A DNA stretch of 64,000 bases, from positions 63,320,942 through 63,384,941 of the forward strand of contig NC_050099.1 of assembly GCF_902167145.1 (NCBI RefSeq), in the 5' to 3' direction. Both the position numbers and the translations under genes were made by a program. Positions 55,193 through 64,000 of this stretch are shown here, in pieces. The notes under the pieces are model-generated. The model was not told the DNA's origin, made no database searches, and saw nothing but the letters and a program-made list of their open reading frames with translations. Every line of letters begins with the position of its first letter. Position 1 is the stretch's first letter. This stretch comes from Zea mays. Lineage: Eukaryota > Streptophyta > Magnoliopsida > Poales > Poaceae.

Positions 55193-57489
55193 ATGTCGGG
55201 AGAACACGCCAAGAAGGAGATGGAGACCGGTGACAAGCCCACTACAAGCCACGGGAAGGCTTCATCGGAAGAGTCCCGCAAAAAGGAGAAAGGGAAGGAG
55301 AAGAAAGCCTCGTCCCACAAGTCGCATCGGAGTGGCGACAAGAAAAAGAAGATGAGGAAGGTGGTCTACTACGAGACTTCATCACCTTCCACCTCCGGCT
55401 CCGACGCGCCCTCAGTAACTTCTAAGCGCCATGAGCGCAAGAAGTTTAGTAAGATCCCCCTACGGTACCCTCGCATTCCTAAACATACGCCTTTACTTTC
55501 CGTCCCATTAGGCAAACCACCAACCTTTGATGGTGAAGATTATGCTAGGTGGAGTGATTTAATGCGGTTTCACCTAACCTCACTCCACAAAAGTATATGG
55601 GATGTTGTTGAGTTTGGTGTACAGGTACCATCCGTAGGGGATGAGGATTACGATGAGGACGAGGTGGCCCAAATCGAGCACTTCAACTCCCAAGCCACAA
55701 CCATACTCCTCGCCTCTCTAAGTAGAGAGGAGTACAACAAGGTGCAAGGATTAAAGAGCGCCAAAGAAGTTTGGGACGTGCTCAAGACCGCGCACGAGGG
55801 AGATGAGCTAACCAAGATCACCAAGCGGGAGACGATCGAGGGGGAGCTCGGTCGTTTCCGGCTTCGCAAAGGGGAAGAGCCACAAGACATGTACAACCGG
55901 CTCAAAACCTTGGTGAACCAAGTGTGCAACCTCGGGAGCAAAAAGTGGGATGACCACGAGATGGTTAAGGTTATTCTTAGATCACTTATTTTCCTTAACC
56001 CTACTCAAGTTCAATTAATTTGTGGTAATCCTAGATATACACTAATGACTCCCGAGGAAGTAATCAGGAATTTTGTGAGCTTTGAGTACATGATCAAGGG
56101 CTCAAAGAAAATCAATGAGCTAGATGATCCCTCCACATTCGAGGCACAACCGGTCGCATTTAAGGCAACGGAGGAGAAGAAGGAGGAGTCTACACCGAGT
56201 AGACAACCAATCAACGCCTCAAAGCTCGACAATGAGGAAATGGCGCTCGTCATCAAGAGCTTCCGCCAAATCCTCAAGCAAAGGAGGGGGAAAGATTACA
56301 AGCCCCGCTCCAAGAAGGTTTGCTACAAGTGTGGTAAGCCCGGTCACTTTATAGCAAAATGTCCTATTTCTAGTGACAGGGGCGACGACAAGAAGGGGAG
56401 AAGAAAGGAGAAGAAGAAATACTACAAGAAGAAGGGTGGCGACGCCCATGTATGCCGCGAGTGGGACTCGGACGAGAGCTCCTCCGACTCCTCCTCCGAC
56501 GAGGACGCCGCCAACATCGCCATCAACAAAGGCCTTCTCTTCCCCAACGTCGGCCACAAGTGCCTCATGGCAAAGGACGGCAAAAAGAAGAAGGTTAAAT
56601 CTAAATCCTCCACTAAATATGAGTCCTCTAGTGATGATAATGCTAGTGATGAGGAAAATAATTTATGTACCCTTTTTGCCAACCTAAACATGCAACAAAA
56701 GGAAAAATTAAATGAATTAATTAGTGCCATCCATGAGAAGGATGACCTCTTGGACACCCAGGAGGACTTCCTAATCAAGGAAAACAAAACGCATGTTAAG
56801 GTTAAAAATGCTTATGCTCTAGAAGTTGAAAAATGTGAGAAATTAACTAGTAAGCTAAGCACTTGCCATGAGACCATTGACAACCTTAGAAATGAAAATG
56901 CTAGTTTAAATGCTAAGGTTGAGTCAAATGTTTGTGATGTTTCAATTCCCAATCTTAGAAATGATAATGATGATTTGCTTGCTAAGATTGAAGAATTAAA
57001 CAATTCTCTTGCTAGTCTTAGGAATGAAAATGAAAAATTGCTTGCTAAGGCTAAAGAATTAGATGTTTGCAATGCTTCCATTTCCGACCTTAGAAGTAAA
57101 AATGATATATTGCATGCTAAGGTTGTAGAATTAAAATCTTGCAAACCCTCTACTTCCACCGTTGAACATACTTCTATTTGCACTAGATGTAGAGATGTTG
57201 ATATTAATGCTATACATGATCACATGGCTCTAATTAAACAACAAAATGATCATATAGCAAAATTAGATGCTAAAATTGCCGAGCATGAACTTGAAAATTA
57301 AAATTTTAAATTTGCTCGTAGTATGCTTTATAATGGGAGACGCCCTGGCATTAAGGATGGCATTGGCTTCCAACAGGGAGGCAATGTCAAACTTAATGCC
57401 CCTCCTAAGAAATTGACCAACTTTGTTAAGGGCAAGGCTCTCATGCCTCAGGATAACGAGGGTTACATTTTATACCCTGCCGGTTATCC
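55193..57489 (+). pseudogene. Sirevirus gag (element N2), one stop, then cut by N3
   Basis: ATG at 55193 (MSGEHAKKEMETGDKP); a GTG codon directly upstream only extends the frame. Open for 702 codons to TAA 57299-57301, then open again in the same frame to 57489. Comparison with L shows the TAA replaces a sense codon inside the conserved ELENENFKFA-type block, so it is a point nonsense mutation. Domains: basic Lys/Ser-rich N-terminus (1-65), copia gag domain (about 95-280, with GKPPTFDGEDYARW and SAKEVWDVLKTAHEG), zinc knuckle CYKCGKPGHFIAKC at 56321-56362, acidic Ser/Asp stretch, long coiled coil (56680-57160). Gag would build particles. Its continuation and pol lie beyond N3. Confidence 0.9.
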
Positions 57490-59863
57490 TGTAACACCCC
57501 ACTGGTCGCACAGAATGGATAATACCAAAAACCTCATCCACTAAACTTACTCAACACAAGAGATGTAATAAAGAAAGAATATAAAGCAAGAAAAAATCCG
57601 GCAGCACCTCCTTTGAAAACTAGCATAACAAGGAGGGGAAACATGAAGCTCATACAAGATATAAAGACATATAATTCACATAGTAGAAACTGTAATGCAA
57701 AAGTGGTAAAACCTAATTATGACCCAACTGAAGTAAAACAAATGGGATAAGAAACTCAGCCCACCCCAAAATAAACGCTCAACCAAGAACAAAGCAATTC
57801 ACTAGACTTGTCCAACTCTGATTATCAACATTATTAAATGGTGGTTCCTTTATTAAAGGTGTAGTGGCCGTGCTGCTACATCCCCTTAATTCCCCAAAGC
57901 AGAAATTAGGTGCCTGCATCAAACAATGCAAGATGTGAGATAACACATCTCAGCAAGTAAACATAACAACAACAAGTAGGCCATTGTAAATCAACTGTGC
58001 TTACACAACCACGTGTTCAGGACTTCTTTCTTTTCTTTTGAACAGTAAATTGCAGCAAGTATACAAGTAACTAAAAACTCAACGCCAAGTAGAATCACCA
58101 TGCACAAGTCCAAATAATCCACATCCACATAATAGATTCAACACCTCTCCCATGAATGCACATGGCTACAAATGCAATAATGACTTCTGCCTCCATATCT
58201 CTAAGGATATGAAGCTGCACCATACCCCTTCTCGGGCAACATATGATGCTCAATGTACCGGTACGGTCGGACCATAAGATCGCGATGAAACTTCAATGCA
58301 ATGGATGATGAGTGCATTATGCATGACAACATCATAAGTTCTTCCCAAATAAAAATGTGCTAGGCATTTACTTCCACACATTCCACATAATAACCACTTG
58401 AGTAACATAATCAAACCTCAAACTCAACATATGAAATCCATGAAACATGAACATTTTCAAATGATGGTACTCAAAAGAAAATATGAATTTGAACATGATA
58501 GCACAACATAAACAAGTATAAGACTCCTCATCTGACAGACGGAATAACCATCACAGTTTTACTTGCCTTCACCGAAGTTTGGGCAAAATCCCTAAGAACG
58601 ATCCGGAAGTCCACCACCTGTTTTTGACACCCAACTTAGTGCACCAAATTCACATAAAAAAACTCAAAGACAACACCGCACCTACGCACAATCTCAAACC
58701 CCGCCGCGGTAACACTTCTCCCCTCACTAACCAAACTGCAGCGGCGCTGCTTAACAATTCCATAACTTAAAAATTAGGACAGCAGTGGTGTCAAACAAAA
58801 ACTTCAGAGACAACTACATAAAATTCCTCACAAGTTTTGTATACAGCTCATGATTAAATTCTAACATCTAATTACCTCTAAACGGTCCACAAAATAAACC
58901 CTGCAATCTGTTTTTTTCTGATTTGGGCAGCAACATACTCAGATTCAAACAGCGATAACTTTTAAAATATAATTACGATTTGAGCGCATAAGTACTTGTT
59001 GGAAAGATAATAAAACCCCTACATGATTCTCATACTGATTAACACTAATTACTCCCGAAAAATCCCCAGAAACTGCTAATACTGCTGCTGTTCATCACTC
59101 TGAAAAATCTGTTTTTTTGGACAGCCACACACCCGGATTCAAACGATGATAACTTTTAATTAATAACTCCAAATTGAGCGCATAAATACTCGTTGGAAAG
59201 GTAAAACAAAGTTCTACAAGATCCCCAAATTGATCCCCATTAATTCTTCACGAAAAAACCCTAAAAACTGCTAGAACTTCCGCTGTTCATCCACCACGTA
59301 AAATTCTGGACAGCCCCCCTCTATCTAATCGCAAACGCAACATCTAATCAATTGAATCGCAGCGCAAATGAACAAGGGATGAACACAAAAATCACCTTGG
59401 GTTCTCCCCCTTTCCTTCCTCCCTTCTTCCCTCCACCAAAACGGTTGGAGAATCGCACCACGAGACGACGATCCGAGCGGCAAGGATTGGCACCTTGGGA
59501 GGAGGGGATTGAGGGGGGGCGGCTAGGGTTTGGTGGCTGCAAAAATTGAGAGAGGAGGAGATGGGCAGGGGGCGGCGGCCAAGGGGAGGAGGAGAAGTGG
59601 GGGGGCGGCTGCACATGGGGGGAGGGGGTTAGGAGGGAGGCGGCTAGGGTTTGGGAGGGTTAATGGGCCGAAACACCTATTGCGGCCCAACTAACCCACG
59701 CTACAGCTCCCGACCGCAACGCTAGCGTCAAACCAAATAAATTCTACTGCCCTAGTTGTGAATGTTTTCCACAAAATTCCAAATCCCCAAAACAACAACC
59801 GGATGAGGAAAAAAACAAAAAGAACAACCCCCAACTTCTCTTCTTTGCAAACCGGGTATCACA
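57490..59863 (-). repeat. 3' LTR of element N3 (2374 bp)
   Basis: In element sense it runs from TGTGATACCCGG (59863) to GGGGTGTTACA (57490). It contains a diverged tandem array near 58740-59320 and a CT-rich leader-like stretch (59390-59640), as in K. Confidence 0.92.
58740..59320 (-). repeat. Diverged tandem units in LTR of N3
   Basis: GGACAG/GGGCAG marks occur at 58777, 58925, 59119 and 59308 (spacing 148, 194, 189). Each unit also has an inverted AAGTTAT, a TTTGAATC and a CTTTCCAAC block in the same order as in K's 180-bp array. Confidence 0.75.
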
Positions 59864-59876
59864 CTCTACCCCTCTT
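59864..59876 (-). other. Polypurine tract of element N3
   Basis: On the minus strand AAGAGGGGTAGAG directly before the LTR start TGTGATACCC. Confidence 0.85.
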
Positions 59877-59939
59877 AAAAAGAATTCGACCTCGAATTCT
59901 GACGCTTCTATCGGAATGACAAAAGAAAAGATTAGTGAA

Positions 59940-62348
59940 TCAACAACACTTACCCACAACGAAAAGTTCCGAGTACTTCTGCCGTATCAGCTCCTCAAGT
60001 TCCCACGTAGCCTCACGCTCAGACTGATTAGTCCATAAGACCTTGACATACTTAATTGATCTCTTCCTCAACACACGCTCCGAGAATTCCAATATACGCA
60101 TCGGACGACACTCTAGAGTCAGATCCTGCTGCTGAGTCGCACGCACTCTCTCCATAAGAGAGGATTGAATAAGCATCTGAGTCTCCTCGCTAGCGGTGCC
60201 GACATAACACAAAGCGATCCCCAAACGGTCCAGATCAGCGACCAACGGCAAGGCCACCTTTGGAACCCCGGACCTGCTAAGGGCATCCGCCACCACATTA
60301 GCCTTCCCCAGGTGATAATGAATGGACAAATCATAGTCTTTAATCAATTCTAGCCACCGACGTTGCCTAAAATTCAGCTCCTTCTGAGTAAAAATATACT
60401 TGAGACTTTTGTGATCGGTGAAAATGTCACAAGTCTCGCCATAAAGGTAATGCCTCCACGACTTTAGAGCAAAAACCACCGCAGCCAATTCCAGATCATG
60501 AGTTGGATAATTCCCCTCATGCTTCCTCAACTGCCTTGAGCCATAAGCAATCACTCTGCCTTCCTGCATCAGCACACAGCCAAGACCGATACGCGAAGCA
60601 TCCGTATAAACTGTGAAACGCTTACCGCTCTCAGGCAAAGCTAGGATAGGGGCGTCCACCAACTTGCTCTTCAATGACTGATAACTGACCTCACATTCGC
60701 CGGACCAGACGAAGGGAACACCCTTCTCCAAGAGCCTAGTCAAAGGCTTAGCAATGCTGGAAAAATTTGGTACGAAGCGCCGATAATACCCAGCAAGCCC
60801 CAAGAAACTTCGGATTTCAGAGACACTAGAAGGTCTCTTCCACTCCACCACAGCCGCAACATTCTTGGGATCAACCGCAATACCCTGCTGATTAATCACG
60901 TGCCCCAGGAAAGCCACTTCGGAAAGCCAAAAGGCACACTTCTTCAACTTGCCATAGAATTGATTCTTCCTTAGGGCACCCAGAACGAGACGGAGATGTT
61001 GTTCATGCCCGGCCTCGGTCTTTGAATAAATCAAAATATCATCCAGGAATACGACCACAAAATCGTCCAGGAATTCATGCAGCATCCTATTCATTGCTTC
61101 CATAAAGGCAGCAGGGGCATTAGTTAAGCCAAAAGACATGACTATGAACTCATAATGCCCATACCTGGTGCAGAAGGCAGTCTTCTCAATATCCTCCTCA
61201 CGAATCCTCAATTGATGATAACCCGAGTTCAAATCAATTTTGGAGAACACCTGGGCACCCCTCAACTGCTCAAAGAGGACCTCAATTCGGGGAAGCGGAT
61301 ATTTATTCTTGATTGTCACTTGATTCAAAACGCGATAATACACACACAGCCGCTTGCTTTTATCCTTCTTCTCAACAAACAATACTGGGGAAGCCCATGG
61401 AGACCTGCTAGGCCTAATGAAGCCCTTAGCCAGCAGATCATCCAATTGCCGCTTTAATTCAATCTGCTCCTTTGGAGCCATTCGATACGGGGCCTTATGA
61501 ATAGGCTGCGTACCCGGGATCAGCTTAATCTCAAAAGCTGCATCGCGCTCCGGAGGAATGCCTGGAAGCTCTGCCGGAAACACGTCAGCAAAGTCACACA
61601 CCACCCGGATGTCCTGCACCCGCAAGGCAGCCTCACCCTCCACCACCATAGAGAAAAAGATCCCCGACTTCCTTGACCGGCGATCAGGAAGCAATTGTGC
61701 CAACAAGGATAATGTGAACTTCGGGGAACTTCCCAAGAATACCACCTCCTTACCCGACGGCGCCTGCAATAACACTGTCTTCCAGAAGCAGGATATAACT
61801 GCGCGATACTGGGATAACCAATCCATACCCAAGATAACATCGAATGCCCCCAAGGAAATCACCACCAGATTGGCCGAAAAAACCTCATCAGCAAGAATGA
61901 CGGAACACCCCTGACAAACTGAACAGCTACTAATGGAGCCATTAGCGGAACTGACCAAAATTGGGTGACCCAACCTCTGCACCGAAAGACCAGCCCGCGA
62001 CACAAAATCCTCCGAAACAAACGAATAGCTAGCGCCAGAGTCAAAAAGAGTATGGGCTGCAAATGAATCAACTGAAATCGTACCTGTCACCACGTCTCCT
62101 TGCTCCCTGCCATCCGTAGCGGGTAGCACATAAGCTCCAGAAATACCCGCAGAAGAGGAAGCTCCCGGAGTGAAATTAACAGAAGAACCCCACTGAGCCA
62201 CCGGAGGAGGCTGGCGTGGAGCTCCAAACTGAGTCAGCATAGGTGTAGACGGTGCAGGAGTAGGCACAGCCTGATACTGAGGAAAACCTTGCATCGGCAC
62301 GAACTGAGAAGTCCCAGGCACATAAAGCTGCTGTGGAGGAAGAGGAAC
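59940..62348 (-). CDS. Gypsy Pol of N3: protease, RT, RNase H; integrase core deleted
   Basis: Open frame (793 codons from the first Met at 62321; the frame is open back to 62348, directly after gag's TGA). Protease with Asp-Ser-Gly at 62034-62042 ([11 protein letters not shown]); RT with [21 protein letters not shown], the catalytic FLDD at 61038-61049 and [12 protein letters not shown]; RNase H with [19 protein letters not shown] and [11 protein letters not shown]. One odd residue: LCVYYR where gypsy RT normally has an Asp in place of the first Tyr. After [10 protein letters not shown] (about 60115) it jumps to a chromodomain-like tail ([12 protein letters not shown], about 60108-60070; then [16 protein letters not shown]), skipping the integrase zinc finger and DDE core. 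It could copy RNA but not integrate. Confidence 0.9.
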   Translation of the reverse strand, partial: VPLPPQQLYVPGTSQFVPMQGFPQYQAVPTPAPSTPMLTQFGAPRQPPPVAQWGSSVNFTPGASSSAGISGAYVLPATDGREQGDVVTGTISVDSFAAHTLFDSGASYSFVSEDFVSRAGLSVQRLGHPILVSSANGSISSCSVCQGCSVILADEVFSANLVVISLGAFDVILGMDWLSQYRAVISCFWKTVLLQAPSGKEVVFLGSSPKFTLSLLAQLLPDRRSRKSGIFFSMVVEGEAALRVQDIRVVCDFADVFPAELPGIPPERDAAFEIKLIPGTQPIHKAPYRMAPKEQIELKRQLDDLLAKGFIRPSRSPWASPVLFVEKKDKSKRLCVYYRVLNQVTIKNKYPLPRIEVLFEQLRGAQVFSKIDLNSGYHQLRIREEDIEKTAFCTRYGHYEFIVMSFGLTNAPAAFMEAMNRMLHEFLDDFVVVFLDDILIYSKTEAGHEQHLRLVLGALRKNQFYGKLKKCAFWLSEVAFLGHVINQQGIAVDPKNVAAVVEWKRPSSVSEIRSFLGLAGYYRRFVPNFSSIAKPLTRLLEKGVPFVWSGECEVSYQSLKSKLVDAPILALPESGKRFTVYTDASRIGLGCVLMQEGRVIAYGSRQLRKHEGNYPTHDLELAAVVFALKSWRHYLYGETCDIFTDHKSLKYIFTQKELNFRQRRWLELIKDYDLSIHYHLGKANVVADALSRSGVPKVALPLVADLDRLGIALCYVGTASEETQMLIQSSLMERVRATQQQDLTLECRPMRILEFSERVLRKRSIKYVKVLWTNQSEREATWELEELIRQKYSELFVVGKCC

Positions 62349-63509
62349 TCAAAACTGCTGCTCAGCACTCGACATCATATTGATAGTGCCCTGAGAAGAG
62401 GAGGAAGTTACTGGCTCCCATCTAAGCTTCCCATTGGGATTCCTCCTACACACCACATCTTTGTGGTCCTGACTGCAGATAGAACACCTGCCACTCCACT
62501 GGCACTCTGCACGGCGATGCGCATCTCCACAGCGGAAACACACCAGCCCCAGCCCGGGCTTAGGAACGACCCGAAACCTCTGAGTACTTCCTCCCGAAGT
62601 ACCTAAGTCAGAAGATTTGCCACGGTAAGGATGGTGGCGCTGATGCTGAGACTTGCCCCTCTTGTGAGCTGGACCTCCAGTGTTGCCCCTCCTCGTGTCC
62701 TGGCTACGAGGCTGATCAACACCCGAAGACTTCTGCGACTCCATGGTGTACTGGTGTTGCATCTCCACACCCAGCGCCTGCTCCACCGTGGTACGGAAGT
62801 CCACCAACGGAAAGGCCCCCAGTGCATGCCTGATAGAAGGCTTCAGACCCTGACGGAATTGGCTCGCCTTCTCCATCTCATTATAAGCCACATGAGGGAC
62901 AAAGCGGACCATCTTGTTGAAGCCCACCTCATACTCTGTGACAGACTTCTTCTCCTGCTTATAGGACTGCAAGTCAATCTTCATTTTCTCCAGAAAGGTG
63001 ACCGGGTAGAATCTCCTTTCGAACTGCCTGATGAAAACATCCCATGATAGGACTCCTGGTGAGGAGGAGTGCGCTGCCTGCACGCCTCTCCACCAAATTT
63101 GCGCCTCTCCCTTCAGCAGCTGAGTGCCAAAGCGAACCCGATCTCCATATGCAATCTCGAAGACATTCATCTTATCCTCCACATAAGTCAACCAATCTGC
63201 CGCCTCGACCGGAGTACCACTGCCATCAAAAGAATCCAACTTCATGCCCATCCACTGCATCAGAGAAAGACCACTGACTGGAAGAGGCACCTCGGCCCCG
63301 CCACCTGGAATAGCACCCGCAGGGACAGTGCCCCCGGGCACTTCTCCACCTCCAGCACCCTGAGCAGCACCCGCAGGGGCGACAGGAATGGCTTGCCTCA
63401 GAAGGGCCAACTCCTGCTGCATGGCCTGCATCGCGGCTAACATTGCCGCCGGACTCATCGAGTCCCTACTAGGAGCTTGCGGACTACCCCGAGCTCTACG
63501 AGGCGGCAT
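62349..63509 (-). CDS. Gypsy Gag of N3
   Basis: 386 codons from ATG at 63509 (MPPRRARGSPQAPSRDSM); the frame is open further upstream to 63605, but MPPRRARG is the usual chromovirus start. N-terminal low-complexity Pro/Ala/Gly region, then the retrotransposon gag domain with WLTYVEDKMNVFEIAYGDRV, AQIWWRG and FERRFYPVTFLEKMKIDLQ (about 63180-62930). Two zinc knuckles of C-X2-C-X3-H-X4-C form (CFRCGDAHRRAEC and CSICSQDHKDVVC, about 62460-62545), one residue shorter than the standard spacing. It stops at TGA 62349-62351, in frame with pol and with no other stop between. Tekay elements usually have gag and pol in one frame, so the TGA is probably a CGA-to-TGA change. Confidence 0.9.
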   Translation of the reverse strand: MPPRRARGSPQAPSRDSMSPAAMLAAMQAMQQELALLRQAIPVAPAGAAQGAGGGEVPGGTVPAGAIPGGGAEVPLPVSGLSLMQWMGMKLDSFDGSGTPVEAADWLTYVEDKMNVFEIAYGDRVRFGTQLLKGEAQIWWRGVQAAHSSSPGVLSWDVFIRQFERRFYPVTFLEKMKIDLQSYKQEKKSVTEYEVGFNKMVRFVPHVAYNEMEKASQFRQGLKPSIRHALGAFPLVDFRTTVEQALGVEMQHQYTMESQKSSGVDQPRSQDTRRGNTGGPAHKRGKSQHQRHHPYRGKSSDLGTSGGSTQRFRVVPKPGLGLVCFRCGDAHRRAECQWSGRCSICSQDHKDVVCRRNPNGKLRWEPVTSSSSQGTINMMSSAEQQF

Positions 63510-63701
63510 AGCTGCAGCCACAGGGATGAGAACAATAAGTAAATGAGATAAGCATAGCATCTCTCTAGATAATGTCAAAACTAGCACAGACAATAACATA
63601 ATCATATCAATAGCAAGACAGAAAACCCATCCTACATGTGCAGTGTGTCAATTTATTACTACTCCACTTGCTAGGACCTACAGCCTATCCTCTGAACCAA
63701 C
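63510..63701 (-). other. Leader and primer-binding region of element N3
   Basis: Between the right LTR start (63702) and gag. On the minus strand it begins GTTGGTTCAGAGG, a weak match to the tRNA-iMet complement TGGTATCAGAGC with missing bases; assignment is tentative. Confidence 0.5.
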
Positions 63702-64000
63702 TGTAACACCCCACTGGTCGCACAGAATGGATAATACCAAAAACCTCATCCACTATACTTACTCAACACAAGAGATGTAATAAAGAAAGAATATAAAGCA
63801 AGAAAAAATCCGGCAGCACCTCCTTTGAAAACTAGCATAACAAGGAGGGGAAACATGAAGCTCATACAAGATATAAAGACATATAATTCACATAGTAGAA
63901 ACTGTAATGCAAAAGTGGTAAAACCTAATTATGACCTAACTGAAGTAAAACAAATGGGATAAGAAACTCAGCCCACCCCAAAATAAACGCTCAACCAAGA
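63702..64000 (-). repeat. 5' LTR of element N3, first 299 bp in window
   Basis: Same as 57490-57788 except at 2 positions by eye. The rest is outside the window. Confidence 0.93.

Larger units (their letters stand above)
53851..57489 (+). mobile_element. Element N2: Sirevirus (Opie/Ji type), plus strand, 5' part
   Basis: 5' LTR (53851-55144), primer-binding site, nearly intact gag, then cut inside gag's end by element N3 at 57489 (TATCC, 57485-57489, is N3's left TSD). Protease and the rest of pol would be right of the window. Better preserved than A, L and F. Confidence 0.92.
57490..64000 (-). mobile_element. Element N3: Tekay-type chromovirus gypsy lacking integrase core, minus strand
   Basis: Left (3') LTR 57490-59863, polypurine tract, pol, gag, leader, and the beginning of the right (5') LTR from 63702, cut by the window end. 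Plus-strand LTR start TGTAACACCCCACTGG is the same in both copies. Over the shared 299 bp I count 2 differences, so it is young. The internal region is only 3838 bp, about 1.2 kb short for a Tekay element, matching the missing integrase. TSD TATCC on the left; the right copy is outside the window. Confidence 0.93.

Overview
The window looks like intergenic DNA from a grass genome, most probably maize or a close Zea relative. I see no host gene, rRNA, tRNA or CRISPR in it. Nearly every base can be assigned to LTR retrotransposons inserted into one another, plus two hAT-type MITEs. The organism call rests on three things: Sirevirus (Opie/Ji-type Ty1-copia) elements whose LTRs carry the CACCGGAC..GTCCGGTG palindrome, a cinful/zeon-like Ty3-gypsy LTR, and Tekay-lineage gypsy LTRs, all stacked in the way known from maize intergenic regions. 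I use labels A to N for the elements.

Left part (1-15403). Element A is a decayed Sirevirus, plus strand, entering from the left edge. It has fragments of the protease/integrase region, RT and RNase H. A solo LTR (B, 367-1629, TSD GTCTA) sits inside its GAG-pre-integrase domain. Its 3' LTR (5054-13307) is split by two further insertions: solo LTR C (5075-6396, minus strand) and a Tekay-type solo LTR D (6838-12445, minus strand). D itself contains solo LTR E (8811-10040). Element A ends inside copia element F, whose gag, protease and integrase remnants run from 13308 to 15403.

Middle (15404-40400). A minus-oriented gypsy-type LTR (G) interrupts F. A plus-strand gag-like coding region (H, from 18287) follows; it resembles Athila-type plant transposon proteins and its own boundaries are not resolved. 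H is split by J, a minus-strand Sirevirus (19118-40055, TSD GAGCG) that keeps gag but has no pol. The left LTR of J holds a 602-bp hAT MITE, and its right LTR holds K, a 14.1-kb element with two nearly identical 6.2-kb LTRs around only 1.7 kb of non-coding DNA. K is a LARD-like, Tekay-type parasite. H resumes at 40061.

Right part (40401-64000). L is a decayed minus-strand Sirevirus (40401-48685) whose 5' LTR is cut by gypsy-type LTR M (48686). M is cut by N1, a cinful/zeon-like element (50472) with a 525-bp tandem repeat and a 158-bp hAT MITE. N1 is cut by N2, a Sirevirus (53851, plus) with a nearly intact gag, and N2 is cut by N3, a minus-strand Tekay-type gypsy (57490 to beyond the window). 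N3 has gag, protease, RT and RNase H but has lost its integrase core. The right-hand stack is thus F > G/H > L > M > N1 > N2 > N3, and the closing halves lie outside the window.

Nothing here works as a cellular pathway. The interplay is between autonomous elements and dependants: K (no proteins), J (gag only) and N3 (no integrase) would all need enzymes in trans. K and N3 are young, since their LTR pairs differ by well under 1% by eye. The others carry many stops, frameshifts and C-to-T changes.
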